Notes under the pieces: generated by a model
Databases searched by the model: none
What the model saw: the letters and a program-made list of their open reading frames with translations, nothing else
Told to the model about the DNA's origin: nothing
Made by a program: the position numbers and the translations under genes
Shown: positions 7,483 to 13,418 of the stretch, piece after piece
Position numbering within the stretch: the first letter of the stretch is position 1
Layout: the number at the start of each line of letters is the position of its first letter
IMG/VR virus record: IMGVR_UViG_3300036985_001153
Location: 1-33,111 of that record
Direction: 5' to 3' (one strand)
Length of the DNA: 33,111 nt
DNA from: a virus

Positions 7483-7515
7483 GCTAGCGAAATGCTAGCG
7501 TTTTGCTATCAGCAA
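7483..7515. repeat. Iteron cluster 3: three tandem 11-bp repeats in the intergenic gap
   Basis: Units start at 7483 (GCTAGCGAAAT), 7494 (GCTAGCGTTTT) and 7505 (GCTATCAGCAA). They share the core and the 11-base period of the clusters inside the initiator-like gene, but are non-coding. They may be a second binding array for the initiator, for origin looping or autoregulation. Confidence 0.62.
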
Positions 7516-7516
7516 C

Positions 7517-7768
7517 CTATTCAGGCCAGCGGATGTTTCTTGAAGAAATCATCCCGTCAACTTCCCAAACGTGGTCGTTACTTAGCACTTCATCAAACCA
7601 CTCGCGTAGTTCAATGACCTCTTGCCGGTTCAGGTACACGACGCTGCCGGGGTCTTCGTATTCGCTTCCCTGAATGCCGACAATGTTTTTGAGCGCCACC
7701 ACGCCGTCACGAACGTGAGCGTCTACGCCAGCCCTGTAGGGCGTCCTGATGACTTTTGAGAGGCTCAT
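7517..7768 (-). CDS. Hypothetical early protein
   Basis: This 83-residue protein is not recognised. It is acidic, with a predicted helix near YLNRQEVIELREWFDEVLSNDHVWEVD, and ends ISSRNIRWPE. The ATG at 7768 overlaps the stop of the Cro-like gene by four bases, so the two form a regulator pair transcribed leftward. A terminator and iterons follow its stop. It could be a partner of the regulator, but nothing in the sequence shows this. Confidence 0.75.
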   Translation of the reverse strand: MSLSKVIRTPYRAGVDAHVRDGVVALKNIVGIQGSEYEDPGSVVYLNRQEVIELREWFDEVLSNDHVWEVDGMISSRNIRWPE

Positions 7769-7956
7769 GCCCGCCCCTGATGACGAAACACCGGGCGTTC
7801 GGCAGTCAGTTTTCCGTAGGACGCCTGCTCCAGCAGTAACGCTTGGCGCAGCGGGATCTTGTTCTTCCAGCGGCTCACGGCCTGCTTGCTGATGCCAAGC
7901 AACTTGGCGATTTGAGTTTTCGTGCCGAAAAAGGCAACTGCGTCTTGAGTGTTCAT
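7765..7956 (-). CDS. Cro/YdaS-like helix-turn-helix regulator
   Basis: This 63-residue protein has a helix-turn-helix at residues 14-31 (TQIAKLLGISKQAVSRWK), the size and pattern of Cro/YdaS-type phage repressors. It is first in the leftward operon and faces the divergent promoter region, where a 17-bp inverted repeat (7998-8014) is a natural operator candidate. I chose the ATG at 7956. An in-frame GTG at 8004 would add a poor stretch with three Phe codons from the A9 tract. No ribosome site precedes the ATG; a promoter at 7964-7991 would put the transcript start almost at the ATG, making the message leaderless, as for lambda cI from PRM. Confidence 0.85.
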   Translation of the reverse strand: MNTQDAVAFFGTKTQIAKLLGISKQAVSRWKNKIPLRQALLLEQASYGKLTAERPVFRHQGRA

Positions 7957-7963
7957 GGGCAGG

Positions 7964-7991
7964 ATTGTGGCAGCAAAAAAAAAGTTTGCAA
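7964..7991 (-). promoter_or_regulatory. Candidate leftward promoter
   Basis: On the minus strand, TTGCAA (7991-7986), a 16-base spacer containing T9, then CACAAT (7969-7964). Each box matches 4 of 6 consensus bases. Transcription would begin at about 7957, next to the Cro-like ATG. It is a by-eye candidate only. Confidence 0.35.
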
Positions 7992-7997
7992 CATCAG

Positions 7998-8014
7998 TTG
8001 ACACCCCCAGTCAA
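7998..8014. promoter_or_regulatory. Candidate 17-bp operator (inverted repeat)
   Basis: TTGAC-ACCCCCA-GTCAA is a perfect 5-bp inverted repeat with a 7-base centre. It overlaps the -35 box of the rightward promoter and lies about 40 bp from the Cro-like start. Its size matches lambdoid operators, so it may be the binding site of the regulator at 7765-7956. Confidence 0.45.
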
Positions 8015-8027
8015 TTCGTGGTTTACT
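7998..8027 (+). promoter_or_regulatory. Candidate rightward early promoter
   Basis: A perfect -35 TTGACA at 7998-8003, an 18-base spacer, then TTTACT at 8022-8027 as the -10 (4 of 6). It precedes the first rightward gene at 8072, which has an AAGGAGAG ribosome site. It should drive the early/accessory operon. Confidence 0.6.
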
Positions 8028-8071
8028 TCTTTCCAAGGCGGCAGTGAGCCGCTCCAACGAAGGAGAGCAAC

Positions 8072-8395
8072 ATGAGTCTGATTGCATACGAGTGGGTTCT
8101 GGAAGATGTCGAACTTGAGTTCGAGGACATCGAAGACCTGCACCACTTCGAGACCTACGCCGACCTGCGCCGTCACATCAATCTGTTCCCGGCCCCGGAA
8201 GGCCACCGCTACGACGTTGCCATCACGCGCCGTCGCTACGACAAGCAAGACCCCGAAAGCCTTGCTCGCCTGTCCTACGCCTATCTGGACGAGGACTTTA
8301 AGTTTCCGAGCCACTTTCAGGACGGCGACTTCTGCAAGGTTCCCGCCAAGTTCCAGTGCGACGTAACGGGCTACCGTCTCAAGGTGGGCGCATGA
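8072..8395 (+). CDS. Hypothetical acidic early protein
   Basis: This 107-residue protein is first in the rightward operon, right after the candidate early promoter and a strong AAGGAGAG ribosome site. The N-terminus is very acidic (VLEDVELEFEDIEDL). Later segments are mixed, with RYDVAITRRRYDKQDPESL and a likely strand-rich end. It is not recognised. Its acidity and first-early position suggest a host-takeover or DNA-mimic type of protein, but that is speculation. It overlaps the next gene by four bases (ATGA). Confidence 0.82.
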   Translation: MSLIAYEWVLEDVELEFEDIEDLHHFETYADLRRHINLFPAPEGHRYDVAITRRRYDKQDPESLARLSYAYLDEDFKFPSHFQDGDFCKVPAKFQCDVTGYRLKVGA

Positions 8396-8631
8396 ACCCC
8401 ATGACCCGCCCGGTAGTGCAGCAAGAACTGCTTTCGCTGCAACGCAAGCGTGCCGAAGCCATCAAGGCTGCCGGTACGAAGTGGCTGCTGCACCCGTCCA
8501 ACTACGTCAAGCGCAAGCCGCAGAAGCACTCTGCGCGTCCCCTGCTTGTCCTGTTCGCGCTGTTCCTCATCGCTCACATTGGCAACGACTGCGACGGTCG
8601 CTGCCCTCAGACCACGGAGATTTCCGAATGA
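8392..8631 (+). CDS. Small single-pass membrane protein
   Basis: This 79-residue protein starts at the ATG overlapping the upstream stop by four bases. Residues 1-48 are basic (LQRKRAEAIKAAGTKWLLH, NYVKRKPQKHS). A hydrophobic segment RPLLVLFALFLIAHIG follows, then a short tail DCDGRCPQTTEISE with two Cys. The positive N-terminus before the segment predicts an N-in, C-out inner-membrane protein. Function is unknown; early phage membrane proteins often alter the host envelope or superinfection. It overlaps the next gene (ATGA). Confidence 0.75.
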   Translation: MNPMTRPVVQQELLSLQRKRAEAIKAAGTKWLLHPSNYVKRKPQKHSARPLLVLFALFLIAHIGNDCDGRCPQTTEISE

Positions 8632-9131
8632 CCACAAAATCTGTTGAAGTGTTTCCCGACACGCTACTGAGTCTCATTGGTCACACTGAGACAAGTGACC
8701 CCGGGCCGTTTGTGCTTTGGGAAGTTTCGCTTTCCGGACAGATGTTGGCAATGTTCCCTAGCCAAACCACTGCCATCAAGACCATTGCAGAGGCGCAGGA
8801 CAGTGCCAATCTGTACTCGTTGGTCAATGACCGCTGCGAGTTCCTGCGGAACAGCGAGACGTTCACCGCTCAGATGGTGAAGCGTCAGATTGAGTTGCTG
8901 CACAACGCTCGCGCCCGTGAGATGCGCCACCGGGCAGTCCGTGGGCATGAGAAGTTTGTGCATTTTTTCCTGCACGGACTGTATTGGGAAACCTACGTCA
9001 CTGATGGCGAGTGCGAGGCAGATTTCTTCTGCGCCACTGAACCGCACGGAAAATGGGTTGACGCTGCTGATTTGCTTGAGACAAGCAACACGCTGTTTGA
9101 GTCCGTCTATGATGAGGCGGTGTCGGCATGA
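8628..9131 (+). CDS. Hypothetical early protein
   Basis: This 167-residue soluble protein starts at the ATG overlapping the upstream stop; a longer in-frame reading from 8481 would overlap the membrane gene in another frame and is unlikely. The sequence is mixed alpha/beta: an N-terminal strand region (PFVLWEVSLSGQMLAMF), a long middle helix (TFTAQMVKRQIELLHNARAREM), and aromatic stretches (VHFFLHGLYWETY). I recognise no motif. It overlaps the following gene by four bases. Confidence 0.78.
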   Translation: MTTKSVEVFPDTLLSLIGHTETSDPGPFVLWEVSLSGQMLAMFPSQTTAIKTIAEAQDSANLYSLVNDRCEFLRNSETFTAQMVKRQIELLHNARAREMRHRAVRGHEKFVHFFLHGLYWETYVTDGECEADFFCATEPHGKWVDAADLLETSNTLFESVYDEAVSA

Positions 9132-9427
9132 ACATCACCATGACCAACTACGCCCCGCCAACGGCGGTCTTTGATGACTGGTGCGTCAGTCTGGACAACG
9201 TGGAACTGCTGCGGACGCCCATCTACGGAGCCGCGCTTGATTTCTACGTCCTCATCCGCAAGAGCGATGACGCACTGGTCAAGGCCGTCTGCAACCGCAT
9301 CAGCGACTTGTGCGAGGACATCCTGCATGACTCGCGCATGGGTCACTTTGAGGACGCCAGTCTCGCAGCGCTGCGGGTATCGCTGCTGTCGCGGTCACTG
9401 AAGGAATCGGCAGTCAAAGCCGCTTGA
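9128..9427 (+). CDS. Hypothetical early protein
   Basis: This 99-residue protein is the last gene before the 51-bp gap and candidate promoter upstream of the exonuclease. It appears alpha-helical after a short N-terminal strand (FDDWCVSLDNVEL), with helices around LVKAVCNRISDLCEDILHD and LAALRVSLLSRSLKESA. No family is recognised. Its ATG overlaps the upstream stop (ATGA), so it is the end of a four-gene overlapping set. Confidence 0.76.
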   Translation: MNITMTNYAPPTAVFDDWCVSLDNVELLRTPIYGAALDFYVLIRKSDDALVKAVCNRISDLCEDILHDSRMGHFEDASLAALRVSLLSRSLKESAVKAA

Positions 9428-9453
9428 CCTGCCCGGTAAACTGAGAATAGACT
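9424..9453 (+). promoter_or_regulatory. Candidate second rightward promoter
   Basis: TTGACC (9424-9429, 5 of 6), an 18-base spacer, then TAGACT (9448-9453, 4 of 6). It lies in the longest gap of the rightward arm (9428-9478), just before the recombination genes. It could give the exonuclease/RecT/SSB operon its own start. Confidence 0.4.
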
Positions 9454-9478
9454 TTCACGCCCAACAGAGGAGATTGTG

Positions 9479-10102
9479 ATGAAGGATTCGAGTCAACTTG
9501 AGCAGCGCAGCCACGACTGGCTGCAAGCCCGGTGCGGGTTTCCCACCGGCTCCGGGTTCAAGCATCTGATGGCAAAGACCGCCAAGGGTCAGCCAACTGC
9601 CGCTCGCAGCACCTATCTCTGGGAGAAGGTCGCGGAGCGCATCAGCGGCACGCCAGTGCAGCACTACGTTAACGCCGCGATGCAGTGGGGCATTGACCAA
9701 GAACCCGTAGCCCTCGCCGCCTACGAAGCCAAGACCGGATTCTCCGTGGCTCCAATGGGCTTCGTGCGTCACGCCACGCTCGCTACCGGGTGCAGCCCGG
9801 ACGGCATCGTGGACATGGAAGGGTTGCTGGAAATCAAATGCCCCAACACCGCGACCCATCTGCAAACACTGGTCAACGGCATGGACAGTGATCACATGGC
9901 TCAGTTGCAAGGCGGGATGTGGCTGTGCAATCTGCAATGGGCAGACTTCGTGTCCTTTGACCCGCGACTGCCGCCGGAGTACCGGCTTTTCATTCAGCGC
10001 GTTCCCCGTGACGCTGAGTACATTGGACGTTTGCAGTCCGAAATCATGGGGTTTTTGTCTGACATCGACGCCGTAATGGCAACCATCAAGGAAAACATCT
10101 GA
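9479..10102 (+). CDS. Lambda-exonuclease/YqaJ-like recombination nuclease
   Basis: This 207-residue protein carries the YqaJ/lambda Exo PD-(D/E)XK core: WGIDQEP (about E76), TGCSPDGIV (D108), LEIKCP (E118, K120) and AQLQGGMW (Q142). This family resects double-stranded ends 5' to 3', leaving 3' tails for the annealing protein. Here that partner is the next gene, with one shared base (TGATG). I chose the ATG at 9479, six bases after AGGAG; a GTG at 9476 is only three bases from the site. With RecT and SSB it would circularise the terminally redundant genome and drive recombination-dependent replication. Confidence 0.93.
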   Translation: MKDSSQLEQRSHDWLQARCGFPTGSGFKHLMAKTAKGQPTAARSTYLWEKVAERISGTPVQHYVNAAMQWGIDQEPVALAAYEAKTGFSVAPMGFVRHATLATGCSPDGIVDMEGLLEIKCPNTATHLQTLVNGMDSDHMAQLQGGMWLCNLQWADFVSFDPRLPPEYRLFIQRVPRDAEYIGRLQSEIMGFLSDIDAVMATIKENI

Positions 10103-10797
10103 TGAACGCAATTGTTCCTTTCAACGACATTGAGCGGATGGCAAAAGCCATTTCCTCCTCCAGTCTGTTTGGCGTGAAAACGGTTGACCAAGCAATCGCC
10201 CTCATGTTGGTCGCGCAGGCCGAGGGGATGCACCCGGCAATCGCTGCCACCCACTACCATGTCATCAACGGTCGCCCGACTCTCAAGGCCGACGCAATGC
10301 TGTCGCGGTTTCAGGCCGCAGGCGGCACGGTCAACTGGAAGACCTACACGGACGCCGAGGTGACTGGCACGTTCTCGCACCCCGCAGGAGGTCGCGTGGA
10401 CATCACTTGGACGGTCGCCCAAGCGCAGACTGCCGGGTTGACCAAGAATCCCACATGGCGGCAGTACCCGCGCCAAATGCTGCGGTCGCGCTGCATCAGC
10501 GAAGGCATCCGCACGGTTTATCCGGGCGTCACGGTTGGCGTCTACACGCCGGAAGAGGTGCAGGACTTTGCGCCGGAACCTCCGCGCATGGCGCAGATGG
10601 CAGAGCCGCGAATGATTGAGATGGTTTCCTCCGACATGGAACTGGAAGCCGTACTGCGGGCAATCGCTGCGGCAACCACCGTGGAGGAACTGCGCGAGGT
10701 GTGGCGCGACATCAAGCGCCTGCCGGAAAGTGACAAGTCGGCGGCAACCGCTGCCGGTATGGCCCGGAAGGGCGAAATTGAAGGGGAAGTGAAGTGA
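10102..10797 (+). CDS. RecT/Bet-like single-strand annealing protein
   Basis: This 231-residue protein sits between exonuclease and SSB, the usual place of a RecT/Red-beta annealing partner. The family-like core is VDQAIALMLVAQAEGMHPA, then HVINGRPTLKADAML, and MLRSRCISEGIRTVYPGV. The C-terminal ~70 residues are charged and helical and may bind SSB or nuclease. The start shares one base with the exonuclease stop (TGATG), suggesting matched amounts. The annealing role follows from family pattern and neighbours. Confidence 0.87.
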   Translation: MNAIVPFNDIERMAKAISSSSLFGVKTVDQAIALMLVAQAEGMHPAIAATHYHVINGRPTLKADAMLSRFQAAGGTVNWKTYTDAEVTGTFSHPAGGRVDITWTVAQAQTAGLTKNPTWRQYPRQMLRSRCISEGIRTVYPGVTVGVYTPEEVQDFAPEPPRMAQMAEPRMIEMVSSDMELEAVLRAIAAATTVEELREVWRDIKRLPESDKSAATAAGMARKGEIEGEVK

Positions 10798-11219
10798 ACT
10801 TGATTACGATTGCTGGGCGTCTCGGTAGCGAGGCGGTTCTGAAGTCCCTGCCCTCGGGCAAGGAAGTGGTGAACTTCAGCGTTGCCGTGGACATTGGTCG
10901 CGGCGAGAACAAGCAGACGCTGTGGGTTGACTGCTCCTTGTGGGGCGACCGGGCGCAGAAGCTCGGGCCGTATCTCACCAAGGGCAAGCAGGTCGCACTG
11001 GCAGGCGATTTCAACTTGCGGACGTATGCCAAGAAGGACGGCACGCCCGGAGCCGCCATCACCTGCGACGTTCAGCGCCTGACGCTCATGGGAGGCCGTG
11101 AGACTGGCGAACAGGGCGATGCCCCGGCACAGGTAGCCAACACGCCTATGAAGCCCTCTGCGTGGGGCGCAAAGGCTCCGGCACAGCCCGAGGAGTTTGA
11201 CTCGGAAATCCCGTTCTGA
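10794..11219 (+). CDS. ssb: Single-stranded DNA-binding protein
   Basis: This 141-residue protein has the SSB OB-fold pattern: NLITIAGRLGSEAVLKSLPSGKEVVNFSVAVD, then TLWVDCSLWGDRAQKLGPYLTKGKQVALAGD. A flexible tail ends EEFDSEIPF, matching the acidic SSB tip that docks partner proteins. It starts with GTG at 10794, overlapping the RecT-like stop by four bases. It protects single-stranded DNA in replication and recombination and completes the exonuclease-annealase-SSB set. Confidence 0.95.
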   Translation: MNLITIAGRLGSEAVLKSLPSGKEVVNFSVAVDIGRGENKQTLWVDCSLWGDRAQKLGPYLTKGKQVALAGDFNLRTYAKKDGTPGAAITCDVQRLTLMGGRETGEQGDAPAQVANTPMKPSAWGAKAPAQPEEFDSEIPF

Positions 11220-11398
11220 TGAAGAAAACCCGCACCGACTATCGGCGCGGGTTAGCGCAGGCGGCAGAACCCTCTGCCGTCCGCATCCTCACCGAAGCCC
11301 GCACCGGCGTTCTGTACCCGCATTTTGAGACTGTGCGGTTGCTGCGCGAGGCGTGGTTAGCGAGACACAAGGCCGCAAGGCAGGAGCAAAAAGAATGA
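11219..11398 (+). CDS. Small basic hypothetical protein
   Basis: This 59-residue protein starts at an ATG sharing one base with the SSB stop (TGATG). It is strongly basic (MKKTRTDYRRGLAQ; WLARHKAARQEQKE) and helical, which suggests nucleic-acid binding. No family is recognised. It overlaps the next tiny reading frame by four bases (ATGA), so it belongs to the coupled chain. Confidence 0.68.
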   Translation: MKKTRTDYRRGLAQAAEPSAVRILTEARTGVLYPHFETVRLLREAWLARHKAARQEQKE

Positions 11399-11457
11399 TC
11401 ATCTGGTTGTTTGGCGTGGCTTGCGGATGGCTGTTTGCCACTTGGTATCGGCAATGA
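11395..11457 (+). CDS. 20-residue hydrophobic micropeptide
   Basis: The reading frame MIIWLFGVACGWLFATWYRQ is only 20 codons long. It overlaps both neighbours in ATGA form: its ATG overlaps the upstream stop, and the downstream ATG overlaps its stop. Almost the whole peptide is one membrane-spanning segment ending in Tyr-Arg-Gln. A chance frame would rarely give a perfect double overlap and such composition, so I think it is translated. It could alternatively serve only to couple translation between its neighbours. Confidence 0.55.
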   Translation: MIIWLFGVACGWLFATWYRQ

Positions 11458-11651
11458 CGCAGGAAGAACAAGTGCAGTTTGCCCGGTACAAAGAGGCAAC
11501 TCTGCGTGCTGACAGCACCATCACTGCACAGCGGAAAACCATTGCTGCGCTCAACGTGACGTTGCAAACCCAGCGCCACCTGATTGACCTGCTGAACGAG
11601 CAAGTCCGCAAAACAGAAGGGCAGATGGAAGAACTGAGGGCGGCGCTGTGA
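11454..11651 (+). CDS. Small coiled-coil protein
   Basis: This 65-residue protein starts at the ATG overlapping the micropeptide stop. It is predicted almost wholly helical, with heptad-like spacing of hydrophobics through TIAALNVTLQTQRHLIDLLNEQV, so it should form a coiled-coil oligomer. No domain is recognised. The preceding membrane micropeptide followed by a coiled coil recalls a split spanin-like or membrane-tethered pair, but this is only suggestive. Its stop overlaps the methyltransferase GTG. Confidence 0.7.
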   Translation: MTQEEQVQFARYKEATLRADSTITAQRKTIAALNVTLQTQRHLIDLLNEQVRKTEGQMEELRAAL

Positions 11652-12637
11652 AGTACGAAATTCTGCAAGGCGACTGCCGCGAAATGATGCGAACAATGCC
11701 GGAGAAGTCTGTACAGACCTGCGTCACCTCGCCGCCGTACTTCGGGCTGCGGGACTATGGAAACGATGGGCAGATTGGGTTGGAGCCGACGCCTGACGAG
11801 TTTGTGGGAAAACTAGTTGAGGTGTTCCGCGAGGTGCGTCGGGTTCTGCGGGACGATGGAACGCTGTGGTTGAATCTGGGCGACTCATACGCAAGCATGA
11901 ATAGGAGTGGTCGCAAAGAATCTCCCGGAGTTGGTGCAAAACAAGAAATTAAACCTATCCAGACCTCTGTTAAATGGAACGCAGGCGACGGAAGCAAATT
12001 CCAATGGAGAATTCCCGCATTTGACACCGAGATTAAGCCAAAAGATTTAATGGGCATCCCGTGGCGCGTAGCCTTTGCCCTGCAAGCAGACGGCTGGTAT
12101 CTGCGCCAAGACATCATCTGGCACAAGCCGAACCCAATGCCGGAAAGCGTGACTGACCGCTGTACCAAGGCGCATGAGTACATTTTTCTGCTGTCCAAGT
12201 CGGAAAAGTATTTTTTTGACAATGAAGCGATAAAAGAAGATGCCAAGTCAAAAAGCGAAGGCATAAGGTTTGGCGGCGATAAATATGGCGACAGCGATGA
12301 CCCGAAACACGCAACGAAGTCAGGAAACGTCAGCAGCGAATATACAAAGGCAAACAAGCGCAGCGTCTGGACGGTAACAACCAAGCCCTTCTCCGGCGCT
12401 CACTTTGCCACGTTCCCGCCCGACCTTATCGAGCCATGCATCCTTGCCGGTAGCGCACTAGGTGACACGGTGCTAGACCCATTTGGCGGTAGCGGAACGA
12501 CGGCAATGGTCGCAAACCAGTTGGGTCGCAATGCTGTGCTGTGTGAGTTAAATCCTGAGTACATCGCCATTGCTCACGAGCGAATCAAACACGCAACGGC
12601 ACAGCAAGATTTGTTCTTTGAGGAGGCTATTTCGTGA
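11648..12637 (+). CDS. DNA methyltransferase (amino-type, N4-cytosine or N6-adenine)
   Basis: This 329-residue beta-class amino methyltransferase has the catalytic motif TSPPYFGLRDYG (SPPY at 28-31) near the N-terminus and the AdoMet motif VLDPFGGSGTT (275-285) near the C-terminus. SPPY is common in N4-cytosine enzymes but does not exclude N6-adenine. The middle (about 80-240) should hold the target-recognition region and is more AT-rich, with many Lys codons, unlike the flanks. It starts with GTG at 11648, overlapping the coiled-coil gene. It may protect phage DNA from host restriction. A PD-(D/E)XK-like gene lies 0.8 kb downstream. Confidence 0.94.
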   Translation: MKYEILQGDCREMMRTMPEKSVQTCVTSPPYFGLRDYGNDGQIGLEPTPDEFVGKLVEVFREVRRVLRDDGTLWLNLGDSYASMNRSGRKESPGVGAKQEIKPIQTSVKWNAGDGSKFQWRIPAFDTEIKPKDLMGIPWRVAFALQADGWYLRQDIIWHKPNPMPESVTDRCTKAHEYIFLLSKSEKYFFDNEAIKEDAKSKSEGIRFGGDKYGDSDDPKHATKSGNVSSEYTKANKRSVWTVTTKPFSGAHFATFPPDLIEPCILAGSALGDTVLDPFGGSGTTAMVANQLGRNAVLCELNPEYIAIAHERIKHATAQQDLFFEEAIS

Positions 12638-12798
12638 ACCAAGCCGACTTTGACCTACTAGACCGCATGGCAAACATGGAAACCCGGCTCCGCGCCTTGC
12701 AGGCCGAACTGGAGCGTGTGGTTATCGACAACCACTTTCTCCGCGAGGAGAACGAAATGCTGCGGCGCAACGTACACAAGCCGGAGGTGCTGCGATGA
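12634..12798 (+). CDS. Small coiled-coil protein
   Basis: This 54-residue protein starts with GTG overlapping the methyltransferase stop (GTGA); AGGAGG lies about nine bases upstream. It is a continuous helix with coiled-coil spacing (METRLRALQAELERVVIDNHFLREENEML). It has no known family. Its ATGA overlap with the next membrane peptide makes a second coiled-coil/membrane pair, mirroring the one upstream of the methyltransferase. Confidence 0.68.
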   Translation: MNQADFDLLDRMANMETRLRALQAELERVVIDNHFLREENEMLRRNVHKPEVLR

Positions 12799-12920
12799 CT
12801 GAGTTAGAACTGTTTGGCTACGCCGTGGTTGCCGCTACCAGCATCTGCGTGGCGGTGTGGTTGACGGCAGCGGCTTACATCGTGCTGTCGGTGTGGGAAT
12901 GGACGAGGAGAAGGGCGTGA
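12795..12920 (+). CDS. Small single-pass membrane protein
   Basis: This 41-residue peptide has a short acidic start (MTELELFG), a long hydrophobic segment (YAVVAATSICVAVWLTAAAY and on), then the basic tail EWTRRRA. The charge pattern predicts an N-out, C-in topology. It overlaps both neighbours (ATGA upstream, GTGA downstream). Function is unknown; it may be a membrane-active early peptide. Confidence 0.65.
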   Translation: MTELELFGYAVVAATSICVAVWLTAAAYIVLSVWEWTRRRA

Positions 12921-13246
12921 ACGCAACCTGCGGTGAGTGCGGCAAGAGCGCAGCAGAAGGTTGGGCGCTGTACTGCGTGCAGTGCTATGAGGCCTCAATG
13001 GTGAAGGCTGCGGTCGCTGCTGAGCGCGAGGCGTGTGCGCTGGTGGCTGAGTCCTACGAGCCGTTGTGCGACACCTGCCCCAGTGGCGTTGCCAATGCCA
13101 TCCGTGCGAGGGGTGAGGAGCCTAAGCGTCACCCCGGCTACATCATTGGCGACCATTGGCTACAGGCGGCCTACACACGCATCTGCACAGGCGAGACGGA
13201 AGCCGACGTAATGGCCGACTACGGGTGGCAGCGTGAAAGCCGTTAA
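12917..13246 (+). CDS. Zinc-ribbon hypothetical protein
   Basis: This 109-residue protein starts with GTG at 12917, preceded by GAGGAG at a six-base spacing and overlapping the upstream stop. The N-terminus is a zinc ribbon: ATCGECGKSAAEGWALYCVQCYEA with two CxxC pairs. A helix (KAAVAAEREACALVAESYE) and a second Cys pair (CDTC) follow. Proteins of this style are common in phage early operons, but the role is unknown. Confidence 0.77.
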   Translation: MNATCGECGKSAAEGWALYCVQCYEASMVKAAVAAEREACALVAESYEPLCDTCPSGVANAIRARGEEPKRHPGYIIGDHWLQAAYTRICTGETEADVMADYGWQRESR

Positions 13247-13418
13247 CTGCTACAAGTGTATCCACTACACGCCCATGTCCGAATGGGACTGGCGCAGTCC
13301 GTGCGGAAAGAACCACAAGCCGAGGTTCTACAAGTCGAAGGGGTTGCGTTGGGAGTACGCCAGCCCCGACCATTGGGGTCACAAGCGGGTCTGCGCGGAT
13401 TTCAAGGAACGGAAATGA
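13233..13418 (+). CDS. Small Cys-rich hypothetical protein
   Basis: This 61-residue protein starts with GTG at 13233, giving a 14-base overlap with the upstream gene, the longest in this chain. An internal ATG is possible but would lose the first Cys pair. It has CYKC (C6, C9), C24 and C54, a likely zinc or metal site, with many aromatic and basic residues. Its stop overlaps the next ATG (ATGA). It is not otherwise recognised. Confidence 0.7.
   Translation: MKAVNCYKCIHYTPMSEWDWRSPCGKNHKPRFYKSKGLRWEYASPDHWGHKRVCADFKERK

Noticed and set aside
7957-8004. GTG at 8004 as the start of the Cro-like gene
   Set aside because: The added 16 residues come partly from the A9 tract (three Phe in a row) and lie across promoter and operator sequence. 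The helix-turn-helix begins properly after the ATG at 7956.
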